Counted from the first letter of the stretch, positions 52,388 through 61,915 are shown. The stretch: 64,000 nucleotides of DNA from Paraburkholderia aspalathi (GCF_900116445.1 NZ_FPBH01000001.1:372001-436000); one strand, 5' to 3'. The notes: generated by a model from the sequence alone, not told the origin. Numbers and translations: made by a program.

Positions 52388-55099
52388 ATGACCTATCAAG
52401 TTCTCGCACGCAAATGGCGGCCGAAGGATTTCGCTTCGCTCGTCGGACAGGAGCACGTGGTGCGCGCGCTCACGCACGCGCTCGACGGTGGCCGTCTGCA
52501 TCATGCCTATCTGTTTACGGGTACCCGCGGCGTCGGTAAAACCACGCTGTCGCGCATCTTTGCCAAGGCGCTGAATTGCGAAACCGGCGTGACCTCCACG
52601 CCGTGCGGCGTGTGCCGCGCGTGCCGCGAGATCGATGAAGGCCGTTTTGTCGATTATGTCGAGATGGACGCGGCGAGTAACCGCGGTGTCGACGAAATGG
52701 CGGCGCTGCTGGAGCGTGCGGTTTACGCGCCGGTCGACGCGCGCTTCAAGGTCTACATGATCGACGAAGTGCACATGCTGACCAACCACGCTTTCAACGC
52801 GATGTTGAAGACGCTGGAAGAGCCGCCTTCGCACGTCAAATTCATTCTTGCTACCACCGATCCGCAGAAGATTCCGGTCACGGTGCTGTCGCGCTGTCTG
52901 CAGTTCAATCTGAAGCAGATGCCGGCCGGGCACATCGTGTCGCATCTCGAGCACATTCTCGGCGAAGAGAAGGTGCCGTTCGACGCCCAGGCATTGCGCC
53001 TGCTCGCGCGCGCGGCCGACGGCTCGATGCGCGACGCGCTCTCGCTGACCGATCAGGCGATCGCCTATTCGGCCAATCAGGTGAATGAAGAAGCGGTGCG
53101 CGGCATGCTCGGCGCGCTCGATCAAAGCTATCTGATTCGTCTGCTCGAAGCGCTTGCCGATGGTGACGGCGCTGCCGTGCTGTCGGTCGCGGACGAGATG
53201 GCGTTGCGCAGCCTGTCGTTTTCGACGGCGTTGCAGGATCTGGCGAGCCTGTTGCACCGAATCGCGTGGGCGCAGTTTGCGCCGTCGTCGGTGTTGGACG
53301 AGTGGCCGGAAGCGGGTGATCTGCGTCGTTTTGCGGAAGCGTTGAGCGCCGAGCAGGTGCAGCTGTTCTATCAGATTGCGACCATCGGCCGAAGCGAACT
53401 GGGTCTCGCGCCTGACGAATACGCCGGTTTCACGATGACGCTGTTGCGCATGCTGGCGTTCGAGCCCGCGCCCACCGGTGGTGGGGGCGGCGCGGCTGCG
53501 GCGCGAGCGGCAGGGCCGGCCGGGGCGGGTGGCGCTAAACGTACCGGCTCGCCGGCAGTCGCTGCGCAACAGGCGATGGCGTCGTCGCGTGCGGTTGACG
53601 CGGCCGCCGCCGTACCGGTGCGTTCGGCAAATCCCGTGGCGGAAGCGAAGCCTGCGATGCCGGATTCGCAGCACGTAGCGTCGGCGGAACCTGCTGAAAG
53701 TGTTGACGCGCCGAAACCAGCTATTGGTGAAGCGCCGATTGTTTCCAAGTCTGCGTCCTCGCCAGCTTCTAGCGAAGCGAGCACGGCGCCTGACGTCACC
53801 GCCGCGCCGGCTTTAGCGCCGTGGCAGGAAGAAGCGTCCGCCGAACCGGTTTTGAGCGATTCGGCACCTGCACCTACGGACACGAGCTTGCCCCAAGCGG
53901 CACCGATGCCCGAAGCGATGTCCCCGGCACCGGCGGCCGAAGCGATGGAAATGATCGCAGCAACAAAAGTAGCGGCTGTGACGGCGACCGAAGTGGCCGA
54001 ATCGACCGCAGCAACGAAAGCAGCAGCTGCACCGGCCTTGGCACCATGGGACGACGTGCCCACCGAGCCAGCCTGGAACGAAACCCCTGCTGCCGCCGCG
54101 CCTCAGGAATCGGCGCCCGCGTCTCCGCTCACTGCTCCGGCCGCAGCCGCGTCCGCGCGGGCAGAAGAGGCCGCACCCGCGAGAGCATCGCAAGAATTGC
54201 CGCCCGCAGCCGACATCCCGCCGCGCCGCGCAGGTGGTGCGAGCGACGCGCTCAACGTATTGCGCAGCGCGGGCCTGAAGGTGTCATCCGACCGTGGCCG
54301 CGCTACAGCAGCAGCTTCCACCGCCAAACCCGCAGCAGCCCCAGCCACGCCGAAGGCCGTCGCACCCCGCGTGGTCGTCAATGTGCCGACACCGGGCGCC
54401 CCGCGCCGCGCGCCGCAACAGGACGCCGCTCCGGCCGCACGTGCGCCGTCGCCGCAAGCCCAGGAGCAGAACGGCTCGTCGAGCGCACCGTGGGACGACA
54501 TGCCGCCCGATGAATACATGCCGCTCACGGCAGCGGACGAAGGCTATTACGGCCTGCCGGACGACAACTACATGCCGGTGTTCGACAGCGGACCCGACGA
54601 CGTCCGCGTGAACGCCACGCCTGCGTCGGCCCCCGCACCCGTAGTCGACAAGCGGCCGTTGCCGCCCGCCGTGCCGCTCGATCCGCTGGGTTTTCAGGGC
54701 GACTGGCCCGCGCTCGCCGTCGACCTGCCGCTCAAGGGCATTTCGTATCAGCTCGCGTTCAACAGCGAACTGATGGCGCTCGAAGGCAGCACGCTGAAAC
54801 TGAACGTGCCGGTGCCGCAGTACGCGGAAGCCTCGCAGGTCGCTAAACTGAAAGTTGCGCTTGCGGAAAAGCTCGGCCAGAACGTCGACGTCCTGGTCGA
54901 AGTCGGCCCGGCACGCCGCACCGCAGCCGCGCGCGACGCCGCCATGCGCGCCCAGCGTCAGCAGGAAGCTGAGCGCGAAATCGGCGCCGATCCATTCGTG
55001 CAGTCGCTGATCCGCGAGTTCGGCGCGAGCATCGTGCCCGGTTCGATCCGCCCGATTACGCAGGACGCCGGCCCGAACGGCGCGCCGTCCGCTCACTGA
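52388..55099 (+). CDS. dnaX: DNA polymerase III subunit gamma/tau
   Basis: A 903-residue clamp-loader ATPase subunit. The first 360 residues are the conserved core: MTYQVLARKWRPKDFASLVGQEHVV, Walker A TGTRGVGKTTLSR, the zinc cysteines (CETGVTSTPCGVCRAC), DEVHMLTNHAFNAMLKTLEEPP. Then comes a 330-residue Ala/Pro/Glu-rich region, and a C-terminal tau domain from about 750 (WPALAVDLPLKGISYQLAFN) that contacts the polymerase. It is far longer than E. coli tau (643). No A-AAA-AAG slippery site was found, so a programmed gamma frameshift is not evident. Start supported by position of the promoter and by family alignment. Confidence 0.96.
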   Translation: MTYQVLARKWRPKDFASLVGQEHVVRALTHALDGGRLHHAYLFTGTRGVGKTTLSRIFAKALNCETGVTSTPCGVCRACREIDEGRFVDYVEMDAASNRGVDEMAALLERAVYAPVDARFKVYMIDEVHMLTNHAFNAMLKTLEEPPSHVKFILATTDPQKIPVTVLSRCLQFNLKQMPAGHIVSHLEHILGEEKVPFDAQALRLLARAADGSMRDALSLTDQAIAYSANQVNEEAVRGMLGALDQSYLIRLLEALADGDGAAVLSVADEMALRSLSFSTALQDLASLLHRIAWAQFAPSSVLDEWPEAGDLRRFAEALSAEQVQLFYQIATIGRSELGLAPDEYAGFTMTLLRMLAFEPAPTGGGGGAAAARAAGPAGAGGAKRTGSPAVAAQQAMASSRAVDAAAAVPVRSANPVAEAKPAMPDSQHVASAEPAESVDAPKPAIGEAPIVSKSASSPASSEASTAPDVTAAPALAPWQEEASAEPVLSDSAPAPTDTSLPQAAPMPEAMSPAPAAEAMEMIAATKVAAVTATEVAESTAATKAAAAPALAPWDDVPTEPAWNETPAAAAPQESAPASPLTAPAAAASARAEEAAPARASQELPPAADIPPRRAGGASDALNVLRSAGLKVSSDRGRATAAASTAKPAAAPATPKAVAPRVVVNVPTPGAPRRAPQQDAAPAARAPSPQAQEQNGSSSAPWDDMPPDEYMPLTAADEGYYGLPDDNYMPVFDSGPDDVRVNATPASAPAPVVDKRPLPPAVPLDPLGFQGDWPALAVDLPLKGISYQLAFNSELMALEGSTLKLNVPVPQYAEASQVAKLKVALAEKLGQNVDVLVEVGPARRTAAARDAAMRAQRQQEAEREIGADPFVQSLIREFGASIVPGSIRPITQDAGPNGAPSAH

Positions 55100-55162
55100 T
55101 TCGCCGCGCCGTGCGGCGCACCCGATTTTTCGGATTTCACGCTTTCAAGAAGGAGCATGTCC

Positions 55163-55489
55163 ATGATGAAAGGCCAACTCGCCGGGCTGATGAAGCAGGC
55201 CCAGCAGATGCAGGAAAACATGAAGAAGATGCAGGAGCAGCTTGCATTGATCGAAGTCGAAGGACAGTCGGGCGCCGGTCTCGTCAAGGTGACGATGACC
55301 TGCAAGAACGACGTGCGCCGCGTATCGATCGATCCGAGCCTGCTCGCCGACGACAAGGACATGCTGGAAGACCTGGTCGCCGCTGCGTTCAACGATGCCG
55401 TGCGCAAGGCCGAAGCCACCGCCCAGGAAAAGATGGGCGGTATGACCTCGGGTCTGCCGCTGCCGCCGGGCTTCAAGCTGCCGTTCTGA
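55163..55489 (+). CDS. ybaB: YbaB/EbfC nucleoid-associated protein
   Basis: A 108-residue YbaB/EbfC protein: [65 protein letters not shown] and the C-terminal LPPGFKLPF. It forms a dimer that binds DNA. AGGAG is 7 nt before ATG 55163; an in-frame ATG at 55157 is only 1 nt from it, so 55163 is preferred. It lies between dnaX and recR, the conserved recombination/repair order. Confidence 0.95.
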   Translation: MMKGQLAGLMKQAQQMQENMKKMQEQLALIEVEGQSGAGLVKVTMTCKNDVRRVSIDPSLLADDKDMLEDLVAAAFNDAVRKAEATAQEKMGGMTSGLPLPPGFKLPF

Positions 55490-55511
55490 GCGGCGTCGCT
55501 GCAAGAAGGGG

Positions 55512-55541
55512 CTCATGCCGCGGCTTTGAGCGCGGCATGAG
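55512..55541 (+). terminator. 11-bp hairpin between ybaB and recR
   Basis: CTCATGCCGCG (55512-55522) and CGCGGCATGAG (55531-55541) pair exactly. No T-run; a partial terminator or processing site that separates recR from dnaX-ybaB. Confidence 0.5.
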
Positions 55542-55728
55542 TTGAATACACGAGCCGGGCTCGTTCCAATACCTGCTCAGTTCGCAGGTCCCGGTGCGTG
55601 CAAGTCTGCATCGGTGCAGTTCAGTTCAGCTCGGTCGTCGAGCTGATAGCAGCAACCAGAAACAACCGCATCGCCACCCGCATACCGGGCCATACCGCGC
55701 AACACCCACTTCGACACCGCCGATCCGC

Positions 55729-56325
55729 ATGAAACAACCTTCCGCCTTGTCGGCGCTCGTCGAAGCGCTGCGCGTGCTCCCCGGTGTCGGGCCCAAATCC
55801 GCGCAACGCATGGCGTATCACCTGATGCAGCACGATCGTGACGGCGCCGAAAAACTCGGCCGTTCGTTGCTGTTCGCGACTGAGCATCTGCAGCACTGCG
55901 AGAAGTGCAACACATTTACCGAAGCGCAGATCTGCGAGGTCTGCCTCGATGAGGAGCGCGATCCCGCGTTGTTGTGCGTCGTCGAGACGCCCGCCGACCA
56001 GATCATGCTCGAACAGACGATGACCTATCGCGGCCTCTATTTCGTGCTGATGGGGCGGCTCAGTCCGCTCGACGGCATCGGCCCGAAGGAGATCCATTTC
56101 GACCGCCTGGTCAAGCGCGCGTCGGATGGCATCGTCAAGGAAGTCGTGCTCGCAACCAATTTCACGAACGAAGGCGAGGCCACCGCGCATTACCTCGGGC
56201 AGACGCTCAAGGCGCGCGGTCTTGCCGTGACGCGCCTCGCGCGCGGCGTACCGGTGGGCGGCGAACTCGAGTATGTCGACGCCGGCACGATTGCCCGCGC
56301 GATGCTCGACCGCCGTTCGATGTAG
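55729..56325 (+). CDS. recR: Recombination protein RecR
   Basis: A 198-residue RecR: helix-hairpin-helix [19 protein letters not shown], the four-cysteine zinc finger ([17 protein letters not shown]), and the Toprim domain ([33 protein letters not shown]). With RecF/RecO it loads RecA on gapped DNA. The ATG at 55729 lies directly before the conserved region; the frame extends upstream without resemblance to the family. Confidence 0.97.
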   Translation: MKQPSALSALVEALRVLPGVGPKSAQRMAYHLMQHDRDGAEKLGRSLLFATEHLQHCEKCNTFTEAQICEVCLDEERDPALLCVVETPADQIMLEQTMTYRGLYFVLMGRLSPLDGIGPKEIHFDRLVKRASDGIVKEVVLATNFTNEGEATAHYLGQTLKARGLAVTRLARGVPVGGELEYVDAGTIARAMLDRRSM

Positions 56326-56447
56326 CGCGACGCAACCGGCAGCGCCATGCCGCGGCGCCTGCAATTCCTGAGCGCGCCGGGCGGGACCGCTCCGCAACGC
56401 TTCCAGCCGCGCCGCGCCAAGGCAAGTACAGAACACAGAGGAGACAC

Positions 56448-57680
56448 ATGAGCGTCAATCCCGATCCCAACGCCACCGCCACGCCGAAAGGCCCGCTCGC
56501 CGGCGTCAAGGTACTCGAGCTCGGCACGCTGATCGCCGGCCCGTTCGCCGCGCGCTTTCTCGGCGAGTTCGGCGCCGACGTCATCAAGATCGAAGATCCT
56601 AAAGGCGGCGACCCGTTGCGCAAATGGCGCAAGCTTTATCCGGAAGTCGGCGGCACGTCGCTTTGGTGGGCCGTTCAGGCGCGCAACAAGAAATCCGTCA
56701 CGATCAATCTGAAAGCCGAAGAGGGCAAGGAAATCGTGCGGCGTCTGGCGAAAGAAGCTGACATCGTCGTCGAGAATTTCCGACCGGGTCTGCTGGAGAA
56801 GCTCGGCCTCGGTTATGACGTTCTGTCGGCGGAGAACCCCGGGCTCGTGATGGTGCGTCTGTCCGGCTACGGCCAGACCGGGCCCTATCGCGACCGGCCC
56901 GGATTCGGCGCGATCGCCGAATCCATGGGCGGCTTGCGCCATATCACCGGCTATCCGGATTTGCCGCCGCCGCGCATCGGCATTTCGATCGGCGATTCGA
57001 TTGCCGCGCTGCACGGCGTGATCGGCGCGTTGATGGCGCTGCATCACAAGCAGGTGAATGGCGGCAAAGGGCAGGTGGTCGACGTCGCACTGTACGAAGC
57101 GGTTTTCAACATGATGGAGAGCGTGGTGCCGGAGTACGGCGTGTACGGCATGGTGCGCGAGCGCACCGGCGCATCGCTGCCGGGGATCGTGCCGTCGAAC
57201 ACCTATCCGTGCCGCGACGGCAGCATTGTGATCGGCGGCAATAGCGACCCGATCTTCAAGCGCCTGATGATCGCTATCGAACGCGAAGATCTGGCGAACG
57301 ATCCAGCGCTCGCGCACAACGACGGCCGCGTGCCGCGTACCCAGGAAATCGACGGCGCGATCGCCGCGTGGCTCGCCACGCGCACCATCGACGAAGCGCT
57401 CGCCGTGCTGAACGCCGCCGACGTGCCGGTCGGCCGGATTTACAGCGTCGCGGACATGTTCACCGATCCGCAATACATGGCGCGCCAGATGATCCAGCGC
57501 TTCAAATGGCAGGACGGTCAGGAGATCACGCTGCCGTCGGTGACGCCGAAACTCTCGGAAACCCCCGGCGAGACACGCTGGTTAGGCCCGGAACTGGGTG
57601 AACATACCGATGAAGTCCTTCAATCACTGGGTTATGATTCTGACCACATTGCAAGGTTGCATGCGCAACAGATTGTGTGA
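56448..57680 (+). CDS. CaiB/BaiF-type (class III) CoA-transferase
   Basis: A 410-residue family III CoA-transferase. GVKVLELGTLIAGPFAARFLGEFGADVIKIE opens the protein; the catalytic aspartate is Asp183 in RIGISIGDSIAALHG; VRLSGYGQTGPYRDRPGF is also typical. It should move CoA between organic acids. GAGGAGAC lies before the ATG. A substrate-binding protein gene starts 46 bp later, suggesting that an imported organic acid (NitT/TauT-type importer) is activated by this enzyme; the substrate is unknown. Confidence 0.92.
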   Translation: MSVNPDPNATATPKGPLAGVKVLELGTLIAGPFAARFLGEFGADVIKIEDPKGGDPLRKWRKLYPEVGGTSLWWAVQARNKKSVTINLKAEEGKEIVRRLAKEADIVVENFRPGLLEKLGLGYDVLSAENPGLVMVRLSGYGQTGPYRDRPGFGAIAESMGGLRHITGYPDLPPPRIGISIGDSIAALHGVIGALMALHHKQVNGGKGQVVDVALYEAVFNMMESVVPEYGVYGMVRERTGASLPGIVPSNTYPCRDGSIVIGGNSDPIFKRLMIAIEREDLANDPALAHNDGRVPRTQEIDGAIAAWLATRTIDEALAVLNAADVPVGRIYSVADMFTDPQYMARQMIQRFKWQDGQEITLPSVTPKLSETPGETRWLGPELGEHTDEVLQSLGYDSDHIARLHAQQIV

Positions 57681-57726
57681 GTGAGCGCGCGGCAAAAAGA
57701 CAACAAAAGTTCGGAGACTAGAGACC

Positions 57727-58764
57727 ATGCAACGCAGAACCTTCCTCGCCGGCAGCGCGGCGCTCGCGGGCGCCACGTTCGTCGCCACGCCGTTCGCTTT
57801 CGCACAGGGCAAGCCCGAAACCACCAAGGTGGCGATCGCCGTCGGCGGCAAGAACCTGTTCTATTACTTGCCGCTCACGATTGCCGAGCGCCGCAATTAT
57901 TTCAAGGACGAAGGGCTCGAAGTCGAAATCTCGGATTTCGCCGGCGGCTCGCAAGCGCTGAAGGCAGCTGTGGGCGGCAGTGCGGATGTAGTCTCCGGCG
58001 CGTTCGAACACACCTTGCTGTTGCAGGCGCAAAAGCAGGCGTTCCGCGAATTCGTGCTGCAAGGGCGCGCCCCGCAGATCGTGCTAGCTGTGTCGAAGAA
58101 GGCGATGCCGAACTACAAGTCGATCGCCGATCTGAAAGGCAAGAAAATCGGCGTGACCGCGCCGGGTTCGTCGACCTCGATCATGGCGAGTTTCGTGCTG
58201 GCGAAAGCCGGACTGACCGCGAAAGACGTTTCGTTTATCGGCGTGGGCGCAGGGGCTGGCGCGATTGCCGCGCTGCAGTCGGGCCAGATCGACGCCATCG
58301 CCAATCTCGACCCGGTGATGACCAAGCTCGAACGCACCGGCGAGATTCGCGTTGTGTCGGATACACGCACGTTGGCCGATACGCGCAGCGTGTTCGGTGG
58401 CGACATGCCGGCCGGGTGTCTGTACGCGTCGCAAAGCTTCATCACGAAGAATCCGAACACCACGCAGGCGCTGACCAATGCGATGGTGCGCGCACTCAAG
58501 TGGCTGCAGACGGCGACCGGCAGCGAGCTGATCAATACCGTGCCGGAAGGCTACCTGCTCGGCGACCGTGCGGTGTATCTGGACGCGTGGCAGCACGTGA
58601 AGGAGGCCATGTCGCCGGACGGTCTGATGCCCGCCGATGGCCCGGCCACGTCGCTGAAAACCCTGCAGGCGTTCGACCCGAACGTGCAGGGCAAACCGAT
58701 CGATCTGTCGAAGACGTGGACCAACGACTTCGTCAAGAAAGCGCTGACCACGGTCAAGGCCTGA
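57727..58764 (+). CDS. ABC transporter substrate-binding protein, NitT/TauT type
   Basis: A 345-residue periplasmic protein of the nitrate/sulfonate/taurine (SsuA/TauA, NMT1-like) class. The N-terminus MQRRTFLAGSAALAGATFVATPFAFA is a signal with a twin-arginine pattern (RRTFL). The ligand domain has LPLTIAERRNYFKDEGLEVEI and KIGVTAPGSSTSIMASFVLAKAGL. It binds a small anionic solute. It is followed after 109 bp by the ATPase and then the permease. Identity of the ligand cannot be read. Confidence 0.9.
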   Translation: MQRRTFLAGSAALAGATFVATPFAFAQGKPETTKVAIAVGGKNLFYYLPLTIAERRNYFKDEGLEVEISDFAGGSQALKAAVGGSADVVSGAFEHTLLLQAQKQAFREFVLQGRAPQIVLAVSKKAMPNYKSIADLKGKKIGVTAPGSSTSIMASFVLAKAGLTAKDVSFIGVGAGAGAIAALQSGQIDAIANLDPVMTKLERTGEIRVVSDTRTLADTRSVFGGDMPAGCLYASQSFITKNPNTTQALTNAMVRALKWLQTATGSELINTVPEGYLLGDRAVYLDAWQHVKEAMSPDGLMPADGPATSLKTLQAFDPNVQGKPIDLSKTWTNDFVKKALTTVKA

Positions 58765-58820
58765 GTGCTGTCAGTCAGTATGGGGCGAAGGACGGCGCGT
58801 GCCGCATTCGCCTCGACCAC

Positions 58821-58836
58821 CGTCGTCATGACGACG
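58821..58836 (+). other. 16-bp perfect palindrome in the ABC operon
   Basis: CGTCGTCATGACGACG at 58821-58836, in the gap between the substrate-binding protein and ATPase genes. It could be an operator or an mRNA hairpin that sets subunit ratios. Confidence 0.5.
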
Positions 58837-58873
58837 TGACAAACCGAAATCGATCTTCGAAGCGAGTCGAACG

Positions 58874-59686
58874 ATGACCGTTGCCGCCCTGGCGCTCGAC
58901 AACATCACCTGCACCTTTGCTGCGCGCGACAACCGCGCGCAGCGCTATACAGCGGTCAAGGACACGACCTTGCGCATCGCGCCGGGCGAATTCGTCTCGG
59001 TGGTCGGCCCGACCGGTTGCGGCAAATCCACTTTGCTGAACGTCGGCGCGGGTTTGCTGGAGCCGTCGTCGGGAACGGTCAGTGTGTTCGGCGAACCGCT
59101 CAAGGGCATCAACCGGCGCGCCGGTTATATGTTCCAGGCCGACGCGCTGATGCCGTGGCGCTCGGCTATCGACAACGTGATGGCGGGGCTCTCATTTCAC
59201 GGCGTGCCGCCGGCCGAAGCGCGCAGCAAAGCCGACGAGTGGTTGAAACGCGTGGGCCTCGGCGGTTTCGGCGACCGCTATCCGCATCAACTGTCGGGCG
59301 GCATGCGCAAGCGCGTCGCGATGGCGCAGACGCTGATTCTCGATCCGGACATCATCCTGATGGACGAGCCGTTTTCCGCGCTCGATATCCAGACGCGCCA
59401 GCTGATGGAAAACGAGTTGCTCGACCTGTGGGCCGCCAAACGCAAAGCGGTGCTGTTCATCACGCACGATCTCGACGAGGCGATCTCGATGTCCGACCGC
59501 GTGGTGGTGCTGTCGGCGGGGCCGGGCACGCATCCGATCGGTGAATTCACAATCGACCTGCCGCGTCCGCGCGACGTCGCCGAAATTCGCGCGCATCCGC
59601 GTTTCGTCGAGTTGCATGCACAGATCTGGAGCGTGCTGCGCGATGAAGTGCTCAAGGGTTATCAGCAGCAACTCACGGCTGTTTAA
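58874..59686 (+). CDS. ABC transporter ATP-binding protein, NitT/TauT type
   Basis: A 270-residue ABC ATPase: Walker A GPTGCGKSTLL (45-55), Q-loop FQADALMPWRSAIDNV, signature LSGGMRKRVAMAQ, Walker B ILMDEPFSALD, and the switch His in FITHDLDEA. It belongs to the SsuB/TauB subgroup. It powers uptake with the neighbouring substrate-binding protein and permease. The C-terminal 30 residues extend past the usual end. Confidence 0.94.
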   Translation: MTVAALALDNITCTFAARDNRAQRYTAVKDTTLRIAPGEFVSVVGPTGCGKSTLLNVGAGLLEPSSGTVSVFGEPLKGINRRAGYMFQADALMPWRSAIDNVMAGLSFHGVPPAEARSKADEWLKRVGLGGFGDRYPHQLSGGMRKRVAMAQTLILDPDIILMDEPFSALDIQTRQLMENELLDLWAAKRKAVLFITHDLDEAISMSDRVVVLSAGPGTHPIGEFTIDLPRPRDVAEIRAHPRFVELHAQIWSVLRDEVLKGYQQQLTAV

Positions 59687-59733
59687 GCGGGGTGCGCAGT
59701 TGCGTTGTGTAGTTGCTGCGAAGTGGCGGCACG

Positions 59734-59747
59734 TACGGATATCCGTA
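59734..59747 (+). other. 14-bp perfect palindrome before the permease gene
   Basis: TACGGATATCCGTA at 59734-59747, in the 123-bp gap between the ATPase and permease genes. Confidence 0.5.
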
Positions 59748-59809
59748 GTTAAGTCCTGTTTGTAGCGTCTTGTATTGGCGTCGATCAATCGTCTAAGGCA
59801 AACCGAGTC

Positions 59810-60634
59810 ATGTGGAAGACGTTGCGCCCGAATCGGGCGAACCTGGTGATCTGGCAGTGGCTGCTGCTCGTGCTGTGCTTCGTACTGTGGTACGTGCTGA
59901 CCAGTCCGACCTTGCTGCCGGCGTTCTATTTCGACGACCCGAACAAGGCCGCGTTCTTCTTCGGCGAGCCGCAGAAGGTGCTGCAGCGCATCTGGGAGTG
60001 GTTCACGGGCGGCGAAATCTATCTGCACCTGTGGATCACGCTGGTCGAAACGGTGCTCGCGTTCGTGCTAGGCACCGCGCTCGGGCTTGGCGTCGGTCTG
60101 TGGCTTGCACTGTCGCCGCTCGCGAGCGCGCTGTTCGATCCGTACATCAAGGCCGCCAACTCGATGCCGCGCGTGATTCTCGCGCCGATCTTCGGCGTGT
60201 GGTTTGGCCTCGGCATCTGGTCGAAGGTGGCGCTGGGCGTCACGCTGGTGTTCTTTATCGTGTTCTTCAACGTCTACCAGGGCGTGAAGGAAGTGAGCCC
60301 GGTCGTGCTTGCCAACGCGCGCATGCTCGGCGCGAATCGCAAACAGTTGCTGCGCTTTGTCTACCTGCCAAGTGCGATGAGTTGGGTGTTTTCGAGCCTG
60401 CACACGTCGGTGGGCCTGGCGTTCGTCGGTTCGGTGGTGGGGGAATATCTTGGCTCGGCGCGCGGCGTCGGCTACCTGATTCTGCAAGCCGAAGGCACCT
60501 TCGATATCAATACGGTGTTCGCCGGGATTCTGGTGTTGACCGCGTTCGCGCTGATTCTCGACGCCATCGTCGGGATTGGCGAGCGGCGGCTGATGAAGTG
60601 GCAGCCGAAGTCGGGCGATACCGAAAAGCTGTAG
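59810..60634 (+). CDS. ABC transporter permease, NitT/TauT type
   Basis: A 274-residue permease with six membrane segments. The EAA-type cytoplasmic loop is VLANARMLGANRKQLLRFVYLPSA, which contacts the ATPase. It starts with a membrane anchor (LVIWQWLLLVLCFVLWYVL) and belongs to the SsuC/TauC family. It completes the CoA-transferase, substrate-binding, ATPase, permease set on this strand. A terminator follows. Confidence 0.93.
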   Translation: MWKTLRPNRANLVIWQWLLLVLCFVLWYVLTSPTLLPAFYFDDPNKAAFFFGEPQKVLQRIWEWFTGGEIYLHLWITLVETVLAFVLGTALGLGVGLWLALSPLASALFDPYIKAANSMPRVILAPIFGVWFGLGIWSKVALGVTLVFFIVFFNVYQGVKEVSPVVLANARMLGANRKQLLRFVYLPSAMSWVFSSLHTSVGLAFVGSVVGEYLGSARGVGYLILQAEGTFDINTVFAGILVLTAFALILDAIVGIGERRLMKWQPKSGDTEKL

Positions 60635-60657
60635 CCCCACATTCCTGAAGGCTCAAC

Positions 60658-60696
60658 AAAAACGGCGTGCGGTTTTAAGCCGCCCGCCGTTTTCCG
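60658..60696. terminator. Hairpin terminator between permease and quinone oxidoreductase genes
   Basis: AACGGCG-T-GCGG pairs with CCGC-C-CGCCGTT around a 7-nt loop; A residues on the left and TTTT on the right suit both convergent genes. Confidence 0.7.
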
Positions 60697-60739
60697 TTTT
60701 CTTGCCGCTCGAAAGAGCGGCTGCGTCAGAGCATGGCGC

Positions 60740-61714
60740 CTAAGGCGTAATCACGATCTTCCCGATCACCCGGCGCTCCGCCATATCGCGCAACGCGCGA
60801 CCGGTGTCTTCGAGCGAATAACGTTCCGATACGTAGGGCTTGAGCTTGCCCGCGCCGATCCATCCGGTCATTTGCTCGAACGCGGCGTGATTGCGTTGCG
60901 GCTCGCGTTTCGCAAAGTCGCCCCAGAACACGCCGACCAGACTCGCGCCTTTGAGCAGCGTCAGGTTGAGCGGCAACTTCGGGATTTCGCCGTTCGCAAA
61001 GCCGACCACCAGATAACGCCCGCGCCAGCCGATGCTGCGAAACGCCGGTTCCGCATACACACCGCCGACCGGATCGTAGATCACGTCCGGACCCTTGCCG
61101 TCGGTCAGCGCCTTGATGCGTTCGCGCAAGTCTTCGGTGCTGTAGTTGATGGTGGCGTCCGCGCCGTGCTTCACGCACGTGGCGAGCTTCTCGTCGGTCG
61201 ACGCCGCCGCGATCACGCGCGCGCCGAGCGCCTTGCCGATTTCGACTGCGGCGAGTCCGACGCCGCCCGCCGCGCCCAACACCAGCATCGTCTCGCCGGC
61301 CTTCAACTGGCCGCGATCGACCACCGCGTGATGCGATGTGCCATAGGCGAGCGTGAACGCGGCGGCCAGTTCGAAGTCGACGCCGTCCGCCAGCGGCACG
61401 CACGCCGCGACCGGCGCCAGCGCCTGCTCGGCAAAGCCGCCCGAGCCGGTGAACGCGACTACCCGCGAGCCCGGCTTGAACTGCGTCACACCGGCGCCGA
61501 CCGCGCGCACGACACCCGCGACTTCCGAGCCGGGCGTAAAGGGCAGGGGCGGTTTGAACTGGTATTTGTTCTCGATGATCAGCACATCGGGAAAGTTGAC
61601 GGCCGCGGCCTTGACGTCGATCACGACGTGGCCGGGCGGCGGCTCGAGGTCAGGCAGATTTTCGACGACCAGGCTCTCCGGCAGTCCATATTGATTACAG
61701 CGAATCGCGCGCAT
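60740..61714 (-). CDS. Zinc-independent NADPH:quinone oxidoreductase-like protein
   Basis: A 324-residue MDR-superfamily oxidoreductase of the quinone-oxidoreductase type: GroES-like start MRAIRCNQYGLPESLVVENL, cofactor motif LGAAGGVGLAAVEIGKALGA, and no structural-zinc cysteine cluster. It would reduce quinones or enones with NADPH. ATG at 61714 follows GGAGAC; the extra ten codons upstream are not supported. It is divergent from surE. Confidence 0.9.
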   Translation of the reverse strand: MRAIRCNQYGLPESLVVENLPDLEPPPGHVVIDVKAAAVNFPDVLIIENKYQFKPPLPFTPGSEVAGVVRAVGAGVTQFKPGSRVVAFTGSGGFAEQALAPVAACVPLADGVDFELAAAFTLAYGTSHHAVVDRGQLKAGETMLVLGAAGGVGLAAVEIGKALGARVIAAASTDEKLATCVKHGADATINYSTEDLRERIKALTDGKGPDVIYDPVGGVYAEPAFRSIGWRGRYLVVGFANGEIPKLPLNLTLLKGASLVGVFWGDFAKREPQRNHAAFEQMTGWIGAGKLKPYVSERYSLEDTGRALRDMAERRVIGKIVITP

Positions 61715-61903
61715 CGTGTCTCCATATCGATCAGGGGTTCGCAACTATTCTGAGTGTAAAACAATCCGCACGACCGTGCGTTTTTATTGTTCGAAGCCGG
61801 TTCGTGCGCGATCGATACCCATCGGCGCGCGGCCCGGCGCGTGCGCTTTGCATGGGATACGCGCACGGCCTGCCGTGTCGTTCGCGTGCCTTCTTTCCTC
61901 GGT

Positions 61904-61915
61904 TACAATCGCCGC
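61904..61915 (+). promoter_or_regulatory. -10 element TACAAT placed for a leaderless surE mRNA
   Basis: TACAAT (61904-61909) is followed by six bases, then the surE ATG; seven bases from the hexamer is the ATG itself. No ribosome-binding site. The same arrangement, TTACAATCGCCGC before the ATG, occurs at the asparaginase gene. Confidence 0.55.

Noticed and set aside
52388..55099. Programmed ribosomal frameshift in dnaX
   Set aside because: No A-AAA-AAG or similar heptamer followed by a hairpin was seen.
55974..57680. Long in-frame extension upstream of the CoA-transferase
   Set aside because: It would run back through recR; the ATG at 56448 has a strong GAGGAGAC site and begins where family similarity starts.
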